From: Curtobacterium sp. Leaf261
GTDB lineage: Bacteria > Actinomycetota > Actinomycetes > Actinomycetales > Microbacteriaceae
Direction: 5' to 3'
DNA: 64,000 nucleotides
Assembly: GCF_001422205.1 (NCBI RefSeq)
Contig: NZ_LMMJ01000012.1
Location: forward strand, 62,001 to 126,000
The notes under the pieces are model-generated. The model worked only from the letters and a program-made list of their open reading frames with translations, ran no database searches and was not told the DNA's origin. Every line of letters starts with the position of its first letter. Within the stretch, counting starts at the first letter, position 1. Made by a program: the position numbers and the translations under genes. Below are positions 26,634-34,557 of this stretch, in pieces.

Positions 26634-28085
26634 TCAGATCTCCTCGCTGATGACGTGCTGCTCCGGCAGCGCGTGTCGCAGCGACGCGGTGCCGGACGAC
26701 GCTGTGACGGGCGGTACGGCTGCGGGTCCGCCGGCGGTGTGGTCCGTGGCGGGGCCGCGCCGTGCCTCCCGTCCGGTGTCACCGAACGCGTTCCGGACCG
26801 CAGCGAGCGCGCGCTCGAGGTCGCGGAGCAGGTCGGGAGCGTCCTCGATGCCGACCGACAGACGGATCAGGCCGTCGTGGATGCCGGCCGCGGCGCGCTG
26901 CTCGGGCGTCCGCTGTGCGTGCGTCGTCGACGCGGGGTGCAGGATGAGCGACCGCACGTCGCCGAGGTGGGTCATCCGGCTGAACAGCTGCACCGCGTCG
27001 ATGAAGCACCTGGCGGCGGGCTCGCCGCCGGCGAGCGTGAAGGCGAACACCGACCCGGCTCCCCGGGGCAGGTACCGTTCCGCCAGGTCGTGGAACGGAC
27101 TGGAGGCCAGACCCGCGTGGTCGACGCTCGTCACCTCCGGCTGCTGCTCCAGCCACGACGCGATGGCGAGGGCGTTCGCGCTGTGCCGTTCCACACGGAG
27201 CGACAGGGTCTCGATGCCCTGCTGGATGAGGAAGGCGTTCACCGGGGACGGGGTCGGGCCGATGCGGGAGCTGATGACGTCGCGGGCGAACACCGCGAAC
27301 GCCTGGGGTCCGAACCGCGCGACGTAGCTCGCGCCGCCGAGACCGCGGTCCGGCCCAGTAAGGTGCGCGAAGCGGCCGCCGCCTGTCGTCCAGTCGAACC
27401 GGCCGCTGTCCACCACGACGCCGCCGAGTGCGGATCCGTGCCCGGTGAGGAACTTCGAGGCGGAGTGGATGACGATGTCGGCGCCGTGCTCGATCGGACG
27501 GACGAGGTACGGGGTGGCGAGGGTGTTGTCGACCACGAGGGGGATGCCTGCGCGGTGCGCCACGTCCGCGACCCCGCTGATGTCGAGCACGTCGTTCTTC
27601 GGGTTCGGGATCGACTCGCCGAAGAACAGCTTCGTGTTCGGACGGACCGCGGCGGCCCAGGCATCGAGGTCGCGGGCGTCGTCGACGAAGTCCACCTCGA
27701 TGCCGAGCCGCCCGAGGTTCTGCAGCAGGAGGCCCCGCGTGCCCTCGTAGATGCTCGACGCCGACACGACGTGGTCGCCGGCCGCGAGCAGCCCGAGGAA
27801 CGCCACGGTCGCCGCGGCCTGGCCACTCGCGACGAGGATCGCCTCGGTACCGCCTTCGAGGAGTGCGATGCGGCGTTCGACGGCCGCGTTCGTCGGGTTG
27901 CCGAGGCGTGTGTACGTGTACCCCTCGTCGATGCCGGCGAAGCGGTCGCGGGCGGTGTCGAAGTCGTCGAACACGAACCCGGAGGACATGTGGATCGGCG
28001 TGATCCGTGCGCCGTGACCAGCATCGGGGATGGTCCCACCGTGCACCTGCTCGGTGGTGAACCCGAACGGTTCCTCCGTGTTCAT
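26634..28085 (-). CDS. metY: O-acetylhomoserine sulfhydrylase with extra C-terminal tail
   Basis: This Cys/Met metabolism PLP enzyme joins O-acetylhomoserine with sulfide to give homocysteine. Product 483 aa; the family usually has about 425-440. The PLP lysine lies in SASKFLTGHG, and YTYTRLGNPTNAAVE and FGESIPNPKNDVLDI are typical. The core ends near IEDAPDLLRDLERAL. The last 50 or so residues (GDTGREARRGPATDHT onward) are low complexity and are written by a copy of the dispersed GGAGGC element. A CAGGAG site precedes ATG 28085. First gene of the operon with the monooxygenase. Confidence 0.92.
   Translation of the reverse strand: MNTEEPFGFTTEQVHGGTIPDAGHGARITPIHMSSGFVFDDFDTARDRFAGIDEGYTYTRLGNPTNAAVERRIALLEGGTEAILVASGQAAATVAFLGLLAAGDHVVSASSIYEGTRGLLLQNLGRLGIEVDFVDDARDLDAWAAAVRPNTKLFFGESIPNPKNDVLDISGVADVAHRAGIPLVVDNTLATPYLVRPIEHGADIVIHSASKFLTGHGSALGGVVVDSGRFDWTTGGGRFAHLTGPDRGLGGASYVARFGPQAFAVFARDVISSRIGPTPSPVNAFLIQQGIETLSLRVERHSANALAIASWLEQQPEVTSVDHAGLASSPFHDLAERYLPRGAGSVFAFTLAGGEPAARCFIDAVQLFSRMTHLGDVRSLILHPASTTHAQRTPEQRAAAGIHDGLIRLSVGIEDAPDLLRDLERALAAVRNAFGDTGREARRGPATDHTAGGPAAVPPVTASSGTASLRHALPEQHVISEEI
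26748..26780. repeat. dispersed GGAGGC element inside metY C-terminus
   Basis: On the minus strand it reads ACACCGGACGGGAGGCACGG then CGCGGCCCCGCC, matching the intergenic copies near 48.8 and 59.3 kb, and it is translated as TGREARRGPA. Confidence 0.75.
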
Positions 28086-28163
28086 CGCCTGCTCCTGTCC
28101 GTCATCGGCCGTCCTCGGTACTCTGCCATGCCCGGACTGCGGGGTCGGGCTGTGCGGCCCCCC

Positions 28164-28214
28164 GTTACGGCACGAGCGCGGTTACGGCACGAGCGCGGTC
28201 ACGGCAGGAGCGCG
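28164..28214. repeat. three 17-bp tandem copies covering the M50 gene stop
   Basis: GTTACGGCACGAGCGCG occurs at 28164 and 28181, and the variant GTCACGGCAGGAGCGCG at 28198 contains the real stop codon. On the minus strand each copy encodes A-L-(L/V)-P-stop. Confidence 0.9.
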
Positions 28215-28935
28215 CGGATCCCGGCGGCCACGGTCGCGCCGACGGCGGTGAGCGGCTCGCGCGCGAGCCACACGACGCCCGCGTTCACGACGACGAACAG
28301 CGCGTACCAGAGCGCGGCGGGCCCGTGGAACTCGCCGGCCGTGATGTGGAAGTCGGTGCGGACCCTCCGGCCGGTCGCGATCCACCCGGCGACCTGGACG
28401 ATCGAGCGGACCCCGTCGACGACGAACAGGGCGCCGACCGCCGCGACGACGAGCACGGTGTCGTCCGAGGGGCGGAGCGCGACCCAGGCGGCCAGAGCGA
28501 CGAACCCGACCACGACGAGCAGCCCGAACCAGTTCCGGACGAACACCAGCGCGATGACGGCGATGACGGCCAGGACCGTCGTCGTGAGCACACGGTTGCC
28601 CGCGAGGGTCCCCGTGACGAGCAGGACCCCGGCCCAGAGCGGCGCGCTGTAGCCCGCGTAGAGGTTCAGGATGCGGACGAGCCAGCGGATGCCGTGCGGG
28701 ACCCGGCCGAGGTCGACCTGTGCCTCGCCGGAGCCGTCTGACTGCAGCGTGATGCGGTGGATGCGGCCGCCGAACGGGACGACGACGATGCAGTGGCCGA
28801 CCTCGTGGGTGATCGTCGTCGCGATCCGGGCGACGCGACCGATGACCGGGACGAACGTGATGACGGCGCCGACGAGCAGGGCGACGAAGACATGTGCGGG
28901 CAGGACGACTCCAGGGTGCTCGGGTGGGGTGTCAT
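28199..28935 (-). CDS. M50-type zinc metallopeptidase, start disturbed by a 1-nt indel
   Basis: The continuous frame on the minus strand shows a zinc site HEVGHC inside a TM helix, then FGGRIHRITL and at least four further TMs to the stop at 28199, as in the compact M50B-like family (site-2-protease relatives, about 240 aa). No ATG, GTG or TTG exists in this frame before the zinc motif. ATG 28935 is two codons before a CCCC run (28926-28929) and lies in the wrong frame; one more C would give MTPPPEHPGVVLP and join the full domain. So either the base is missing in the assembly, the gene is broken, or a rare start such as CTG is used. Confidence 0.65.
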
Positions 28936-28976
28936 CGTCGCACGGGCCTCGTGGGGAACGGTTGTGTCCGCGACGG

Positions 28977-29288
28977 TCAGGGCCGATCGCCGGCGATCTC
29001 GCGGAGCGCCGCGAGGTGCGCCTGCCACGCGCGCCGCCCTGCCCGACTGAGCGTCAACGAGGTCCGGGGTGTCTTGCCGACGAACCCCTTGCCGACCGTG
29101 ACGTACCCGGCGGCCTCGAGCAGCGACACCTGCTTGCTGAGGGCGGAGTCGGTGACCTCGACGGCGTCACGGACCTCGCGGAAGCCCAGGGTGCTCGCGC
29201 GGTCGAGCGCGGCCATGACCGAGAAGCGCACCGGGTTCTGCAGCAGGTCGTCGAGCCGGTGTCTGGGGTGCGTCTGCTCGGCGGTCAC
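28977..29288 (-). CDS. winged-helix transcriptional regulator (HTH_34/ArsR-like)
   Basis: The 103-aa product starts at GTG 29288, overlapping the upstream stop by GTGA. It has NPVRFSVMAALDRASTLGFREVRDAVEVTDSALSKQVSLLEAAGYV, a clear helix-turn-helix, followed by a beta-wing (VTVGKGFVGKTPRTSLTLSRAG) and a C-terminal helix. This small family (PF13601-like) usually pairs with a membrane protein gene, as here, and autoregulates. A likely site is the direct repeat at 29732-29764. Confidence 0.88.
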   Translation of the reverse strand: MTAEQTHPRHRLDDLLQNPVRFSVMAALDRASTLGFREVRDAVEVTDSALSKQVSLLEAAGYVTVGKGFVGKTPRTSLTLSRAGRRAWQAHLAALREIAGDRP

Positions 29289-29716
29289 CGGCGGGCCTCC
29301 ACGGCGGCGGAGACCAGGGTCACCGCGAGGACGAGACCCGAGGTGATCCCCGACCACAGGACCGAGCCGTGGACCCAGACGACGACGGCGATCGCGGCGA
29401 CGTAGGTCACGGTCCAGGCGCCCATGTACAGCGCCCACCGCCGTGACCGCGAGAACGCCGATCGTCCCTGGATCGAGATGCAGAAGAACATGATGAGCGC
29501 GAACCCCGCGCCGAGCGTGCCGAAGTACGCGAGCCCGAACGCGTTCCCGGAGGTGAGCCCCATGGCGAGCGTGCCGAACGACGTCGCCATGCCGAGCGCG
29601 AGGATGAAGGTGACGTACGGCCACCGCACGGCCTCGTGTGCGGTGCGGCTGAGGTGGTCGGCGTGGTCGAGGAGACGCTGTGCCTCGGTGGGGGTGACCT
29701 CGTGGATGTCGGACAT
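29285..29716 (-). CDS. integral membrane protein paired with regulator
   Basis: The 143-aa product starts at ATG 29716, chosen for AAAGGGG upstream. An N-terminal helix (EAQRLLDHADHLSRTAHEA) is followed by four hydrophobic segments (about 31-50, 55-75, 90-112, 117-138). It resembles the small DUF-type membrane proteins that occur in two-gene operons with HTH_34 regulators. Function unknown. First gene of the pair. Confidence 0.8.
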   Translation of the reverse strand: MSDIHEVTPTEAQRLLDHADHLSRTAHEAVRWPYVTFILALGMATSFGTLAMGLTSGNAFGLAYFGTLGAGFALIMFFCISIQGRSAFSRSRRWALYMGAWTVTYVAAIAVVVWVHGSVLWSGITSGLVLAVTLVSAAVEARR

Positions 29717-29731
29717 GGTGTCCCCTTTCGT

Positions 29732-29764
29732 TGCATCCAGTATGGCAAGTGGTTTCCAACTTGG
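29732..29764 (-). promoter_or_regulatory. ACTTGCCA direct repeat before membrane protein-regulator operon
   Basis: The minus strand shows ACTTGCCA twice, 18 bp apart, with the palindrome CCAAGTTGG overlapping the first. It is the most AT-rich stretch nearby and sits where the promoter must be, so it is a candidate operator for the winged-helix protein. Confidence 0.45.
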
Positions 29765-29796
29765 CAAGTAGGCTCACTGGACAGGCGCTCGGACAG

Positions 29797-30738
29797 CTAC
29801 TCCGTCAGGCCGCTCGTCGTGACGATCGTCCGCCAGGGGCCCGCCGGGACCTCCCCGGCCTCCACGAAGCGCCAGTCGACACGGTCGTCCTCCCCGTTCA
29901 CCTCGGCGAACCCGAGGCACCCGTTGAGCGCCGGGGACACGTCCATCCCCGCCCCGTTGTAGCGCTTGTTCGCGGGCCGGGCGTCGTCGGTCCCGAACAC
30001 GTACGCGGCGTCGTGGTACTGCCCGGGCCCGGCGTCCTCGATCTGGCCGTAGCAGACGTGCCCGTCCTTCCGGATCATCACCCACCGGTTCTTCATGAAG
30101 CTGAACCCCTGGTCCCCGGCGTGCGCGGAGTAGGGCGCCGACGACGACCACGGGACCACGGCATCGCGGTCGGCGAACCCAGTCCGGTCGTTGACGTCGT
30201 CGTACGGCAGATCGAGGTAGAACGGGTTCTCCCGCGGGGTCATCGCGGTCGGGAACCACCCGTTCGCCGCGGTCCGACGCTCCGTCTCGCACCCCGTGCC
30301 GGACACGACGCCGTCGCAGCCGCCGTAGTGCGCCTGCCACTTCCCGTCGTAGGTCGAGAGCACCTGCGACCCGTCCGAGGCATCCGGGTCGAACACCTCG
30401 CCGACCCAGAACGTCGTGGACACGATGCGGGTGTGCCACGGGGAGGCGCTCGTCGGGACCGTCGCGTCGGGGGTGCCGGCCGCACCCGCAGCGCCGGAGG
30501 CCGACGGCGCGGGCGGTGTCGAGGACGCCGACGGGAGGGCGACCGGCGGGACGCCGGTCCGGAGCAGTGGCGTGTGCGAGGCGCTCGGCTGCGCGGTGCG
30601 ATCCGGTGCACCGGCGTCGACGCTGCAGCCGGCCAGGAGGCCCGTGGCGACGACCACGGCGAGCGCTGCGGTGATCGGGACACGCGCGCGGACGCGCCGC
30701 CCCGAGGGGCGACGGGTTCGGTCCGAGCTGGTGGGCAT
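29797..30738 (-). CDS. secreted lipoprotein of exopolysaccharide locus
   Basis: The 313-aa product starts at ATG 30738. It has a basic N-terminus, a hydrophobic core and lipobox LLAGC, then a Ser/Pro/Ala linker of about 60 residues. The mature domain (about 110-313) carries four cysteines and GQIEDAGPGQYHDAAYVFG then NGAGMDVSPALNGCLG, which recalls a double-psi beta-barrel (expansin/RlpA-like) arrangement, so cell-wall or polysaccharide binding is possible at low confidence. It lies 5 bp after the deacetylase stop on the same strand, so it is probably co-transcribed and acts outside the membrane. Confidence 0.78.
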   Translation of the reverse strand: MPTSSDRTRRPSGRRVRARVPITAALAVVVATGLLAGCSVDAGAPDRTAQPSASHTPLLRTGVPPVALPSASSTPPAPSASGAAGAAGTPDATVPTSASPWHTRIVSTTFWVGEVFDPDASDGSQVLSTYDGKWQAHYGGCDGVVSGTGCETERRTAANGWFPTAMTPRENPFYLDLPYDDVNDRTGFADRDAVVPWSSSAPYSAHAGDQGFSFMKNRWVMIRKDGHVCYGQIEDAGPGQYHDAAYVFGTDDARPANKRYNGAGMDVSPALNGCLGFAEVNGEDDRVDWRFVEAGEVPAGPWRTIVTTSGLTE

Positions 30739-30743
30739 GCGAC

Positions 30744-32648
30744 TCACTGTGCCAGGTCGCTGCCGGTGCCGGCGGGGTCGTCCGCACTCACGGCGGGGAC
30801 CTGCTCGGCAGCTGCCGGTGCGTCCGTCTCGGGCGCGGTGACCGCGACCGGTGCGATCGCCGGGGCGCCGACCGAGTCGTACATCGCCGCGTCGTCGGTC
30901 GTCAGCGTGCCGTTCGAGAACAGGTTCAGCCCGAAGCTGATCCCGGTGTACCCGGCGGGGATGGCGTCCGAGGTCCATGCGGCCTGCGTGTACGTCGACG
31001 CGGCGCCGAACCACGGACTCGACGTCCAGTAGTGCCAACTGCCGTCCCCGTCGCGGAGGTACACGGCGTACTGCGTGGCCGTCGTCGAGGTGTACCAGGT
31101 GCGCAGGTCGTACGTGTGCCCGGTGACGACCGTCGGCGCGCATTCGCCGAGGTCGAAGGTCGTCAACCACTTGGCGTCGCCGTCCTGGTGGTTCGCCATC
31201 GACAGGGACGCTGCGACCGAGCCGGTGTGCCCGGGGGTGGTGGTCGAGAACGCCGGGGTGTTCGCGCCGTAGCCGCCCTGCATCCAGCACGACGGGGTGG
31301 TCGCCCCCGCGGTCTCGAGCGAGGGGTTCTGGATCGCGTTCACCCCGGCGGCTGCCGGAGCCGGGAACGACGCCTGCACGAGGGGCTTCGCCGCACCGCC
31401 GACGACGTCCCCGACGGTCTGCACGGTGGTGTTGTTCGCGGGCGTCGCGGTGTAGGTCTTCAGCCAGGACGCGAACTGCGAGAACAGCGCGGGTGTCGTC
31501 GTCGGGTCGGCCGCCGTGTCGCCGACGTGGTGGAAGGTCAGCTGCACCCATCCGCCCTTGGCCCTGGCGTTCGTGACGACGTCCTGCATGTCCTTGAGCG
31601 TCCAGGTGCTCTCGACCTCGTCGGGTGCCCGCGTGCGGGACGGGTCGGCCGGCGGGATCGTCTCCGCGGCGACACAGCCGGCGCAGCCGAAGCGGGTCCT
31701 CGTGTCGCCGAGTCCCCGGGCGCTGGAGTACCCGCACCCCGCCACGGCCTGCTCCACGGACGCGTTCACGTCGGCGAACGGGTACGCGAAGCTCCGCACG
31801 GTGTAGCCCCACGAGGACAGCGTCGTCCTGGACAGGCACGCCTGCCGCTGGACCTCGGCCGTCGACAGGTCGACGAGGTCGGGGTGGGTGACCGTGTGCC
31901 CGCCGATCTCGTTGCCCGCCGCGGCGAGGGTCTGCAGGTCCGATCGGGACATGTACCCGTCTGCGCCGACGTACCCGGAGATGATGTAGAAGGTCCCGGT
32001 CAGGCCGTTCTGCTGCAGCGTCGTCGCCGCGGCCATCTGGTCGGCGTCGCCGTCGTCGAAGGTGAGGCTGACGACGGTCCTCGGTGTCCTGGCCGCCGCT
32101 GCGGCGGCCTTCGCGTCGGTCACCGCGGTCGCTGCGGCGGCCGATGCCGCGGCAGCGTCGGTCGCCGCCTGGGCCGAGGCCTGTGCCGTCGCGCTCGCTC
32201 CCGCGGTGGCGGTCTTCGCGGTCGCGGCTGCGGCATCCGCCAGTACCCGTACCCGTGCGGCGGTGGCGGCGGCCGCGGTCGCCGCGGCGGTCGGCCGTGT
32301 CTGCGCCGTGGCGGCGGCCCGGTCCGCTGCGGTCCCCGCCCGTGCCGCTGCCGCTTCGGCCGTGGTCTGTGCCCGGACGGCGGCGGCCAGCGCGGCGGTG
32401 TCAGCGGCGGAACGGCTCTTCGCGGCGGCGGCCTGGGTCTTCGCGGCGGCAGCCTGGGCCTGCAGCTCCGCGAGTGTCGGCGCGGTGACGGTCGCGGGCG
32501 CGGTGGTGCTCGCGGACCTGGTGGCGGCGCTCGCCGGGGCGGTGGCCGCGACAAGGCCGGTGAGGACGAGCCCCACGACGGCGAGCACGGCGAGGAGGAT
32601 CGTCACCCGTTGCGGATGGCGCCTCGGCCGGGCGGGGTTCTGGGACAT
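30744..32648 (-). CDS. secreted polysaccharide deacetylase with Ala-rich stalk
   Basis: The 634-aa product starts at ATG 32648 with GGAAG upstream. Signal peptide TILLAVLAVVGLVLTGLVAATAPASA. Residues 45-180 or so are a strikingly Ala/Thr-rich helical stalk. The CE4 NodB domain follows: TFDDGD (metal Asp pair), GGHTVTHPDL (H-x3-H), FAYPF, and a late FHHVG. A C-terminal jelly-roll/CBM-like module (NPSLETAGATTPSCW onward) likely binds sugar. It should remove N-acetyl groups from an amino-sugar polymer outside the cell, consistent with the GlcN-forming glmS next to it. Confidence 0.92.
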   Translation of the reverse strand: MSQNPARPRRHPQRVTILLAVLAVVGLVLTGLVAATAPASAATRSASTTAPATVTAPTLAELQAQAAAAKTQAAAAKSRSAADTAALAAAVRAQTTAEAAAARAGTAADRAAATAQTRPTAAATAAAATAARVRVLADAAAATAKTATAGASATAQASAQAATDAAAASAAAATAVTDAKAAAAAARTPRTVVSLTFDDGDADQMAAATTLQQNGLTGTFYIISGYVGADGYMSRSDLQTLAAAGNEIGGHTVTHPDLVDLSTAEVQRQACLSRTTLSSWGYTVRSFAYPFADVNASVEQAVAGCGYSSARGLGDTRTRFGCAGCVAAETIPPADPSRTRAPDEVESTWTLKDMQDVVTNARAKGGWVQLTFHHVGDTAADPTTTPALFSQFASWLKTYTATPANNTTVQTVGDVVGGAAKPLVQASFPAPAAAGVNAIQNPSLETAGATTPSCWMQGGYGANTPAFSTTTPGHTGSVAASLSMANHQDGDAKWLTTFDLGECAPTVVTGHTYDLRTWYTSTTATQYAVYLRDGDGSWHYWTSSPWFGAASTYTQAAWTSDAIPAGYTGISFGLNLFSNGTLTTDDAAMYDSVGAPAIAPVAVTAPETDAPAAAEQVPAVSADDPAGTGSDLAQ

Positions 32649-32706
32649 GGTGCTTCCGTTCTGGGGGCGGGGTGCTGGGTTCTGGGCGGGGCCGGGGGAG
32701 CGGGGG

Positions 32707-34557
32707 TCACTCGACCGTGACGGACTTGGCGAGGTTCCGCGGCTTGTCGACGTCGCAGCCGAGTCCGACGGCGAGTTCCCGGGCGAGCATCTGCAGCGGG
32801 ACGACGGCCTCGAGCGGACCCCACGCCGCCATGCCGTGCCCGTCGACGAGCGTCTCCGCGGCGAGCCGATCGGCGCCGCGGGCCCTGAGTCGACCGGCAT
32901 CGCGGCCGATCGCGGGGACGTCGGCGTCCGTGCCACCGATCGTGATCACGAACCCGCCGCGTGCGCGGACCTCGGCGATGTTCGCCGCGAGTCGTGGTTC
33001 GCCGTTGTCGACGACCACGACGGGCGTCCCGTCGGTGACCAGCGCGAGGGGACCGTGCTTCAGCTCGCCGGCCGGGTAGGCCTCAGCCCACCGGTAGCTG
33101 AGCTCCTTGAGCTTCAGCGCACCCTCCGCCGCGAACGGCAGCCCCGGACCACGACCGAGGAACAGGAACCCCTCGGCCTCGACGAGGCTCGACACGAGCA
33201 GGGGGATCCGGTCGCGCGAGGCGATCAGCGACTGCTCGATCAGGCCGGGGAGCCGCTGCATGTCGCCGACGAGCGCCCGTGCCCGCGACCGGTCGACCCG
33301 GCCGGACGCCACGAGCGCTGCGATGACGACCGAGACCCCGACGACGACCTGGGCCACGAACGTCTTCGTCGCGGCGACCCCGATCTCCGGGCCCGCGTGA
33401 CAGTCGAGCACCGCATCGGCGCGCCGGGCGAGCGAGGAGTGCAGGTTGTTCGTGAGCGCGAGCACCGGGAACCCGCCGTCGAGCCGGTCGAGCGCACGGA
33501 GCACGTCGGCGGTCTCACCGGACTGGCTGATCGCGACGACGAGGGTGCCGGGCACGAGCACGGCCTGGTCCACCTCGCTCGCGACGACCATGTCGGTCGG
33601 CACCCCGCCGAGACCCCGCAGGGCGGACGCGATCACAGAGCCGGCGTTCAGCGACGTCCCGCACGCGACGACCGCGACGCGGTGGAACCCGGGGAGCCCG
33701 AGCCCGGTCCACATCGACCCGTCGACGGCACCCGAGGCGGTGCGGTCGAGGATCCGCGCGACGACCTCCGGCTGTTCGCCGATCTCCTTCGCCATGTGGT
33801 CCGGGTGGTCGCCGAGCTCGAGCGCAGCGGCCGCGAAGGGGCTCGGCTGTGCGAGGGGGGTCGTGACGGCGACGCCACCGCTCGTCCACGCCCAGCTGTC
33901 GCCGAGCTCGACCACATCGCCGTCGCGGAGGGGGACGAACGTGTCCGCCCACTCGGCGATCGCCCCGACGTCGCTCGCCACGAAGTCGCCGCGACCGGTC
34001 CGCGCGACGACGAGCGGCGACCGCTCGGCCGCGACCACCATGCGGCCCGTCTCGGCGTCGAGGACGACGATCGCCCACGACCCCTCGAGCTGCGCGGTCG
34101 CGATGCGGACGGCCAGGAGCAGGTCCTGGTCCGCGCCGAGTGCCCGTTCGACGAGGTGCACGATGACCTCGGAGTCGACGTCGGAGCGGAACACGTGCCC
34201 CTGGTCCTCGAGCGTCCCGCGGAGGGTGCTCGCGTTCTCGACGATGCCGTTGTGCACGACCGCGATCCGTCCGGCGCAGTCCGTGTGCGGGTGCGCGTTC
34301 GTCTCGCAGACCGATCCGTGCGTCGCCCACCGGGTGTGGCCGATGCCGACGCCCGTCAGGGGTTCGATGTCCCACGCGTCCACCCGCGGCCTGAGGTCGG
34401 CGACCCGCTCCGTCGACCGGATCGTCCCCACGCGGTGTCCCACGGTGCGGATCGCGACCCCGGCGGAGTCGTACCCGCGGTACTCGAGTCGCTCGAGGCC
34501 TGCGAGCAGGTACGGCGCGACCGGGTCGGACACCCGTGCCGCGATGATGCCGCACAT
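32707..34557 (-). CDS. glmS: glucosamine-6-phosphate synthase, locus-specific copy
   Basis: It converts fructose-6-P and glutamine to glucosamine-6-P, the first step to UDP-GlcNAc. Product 616 aa. Nucleophile Cys2 follows Met1 (MCGIIAARV), with RLEYRGYDSAG and HTRWATHG in the Ntn glutaminase domain (1-240), then two SIS domains (ACGTSLNAG, SQSGETADV, then ELKHGPLALV) and the C-terminal DKPRNLAKSVTVE. The start overlaps the epimerase stop by one base (TGATG). Its place inside the polysaccharide locus suggests a second, dedicated glmS to boost amino-sugar supply; the housekeeping copy is not in the window. Confidence 0.94.
   Translation of the reverse strand: MCGIIAARVSDPVAPYLLAGLERLEYRGYDSAGVAIRTVGHRVGTIRSTERVADLRPRVDAWDIEPLTGVGIGHTRWATHGSVCETNAHPHTDCAGRIAVVHNGIVENASTLRGTLEDQGHVFRSDVDSEVIVHLVERALGADQDLLLAVRIATAQLEGSWAIVVLDAETGRMVVAAERSPLVVARTGRGDFVASDVGAIAEWADTFVPLRDGDVVELGDSWAWTSGGVAVTTPLAQPSPFAAAALELGDHPDHMAKEIGEQPEVVARILDRTASGAVDGSMWTGLGLPGFHRVAVVACGTSLNAGSVIASALRGLGGVPTDMVVASEVDQAVLVPGTLVVAISQSGETADVLRALDRLDGGFPVLALTNNLHSSLARRADAVLDCHAGPEIGVAATKTFVAQVVVGVSVVIAALVASGRVDRSRARALVGDMQRLPGLIEQSLIASRDRIPLLVSSLVEAEGFLFLGRGPGLPFAAEGALKLKELSYRWAEAYPAGELKHGPLALVTDGTPVVVVDNGEPRLAANIAEVRARGGFVITIGGTDADVPAIGRDAGRLRARGADRLAAETLVDGHGMAAWGPLEAVVPLQMLARELAVGLGCDVDKPRNLAKSVTVE

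Noticed and set aside
27080..27110. A further GGAGGC element copy in the middle of metY
   Set aside because: The match comes from codons of the conserved family motif HAGLASSPFHD, so coincidence is sufficient.
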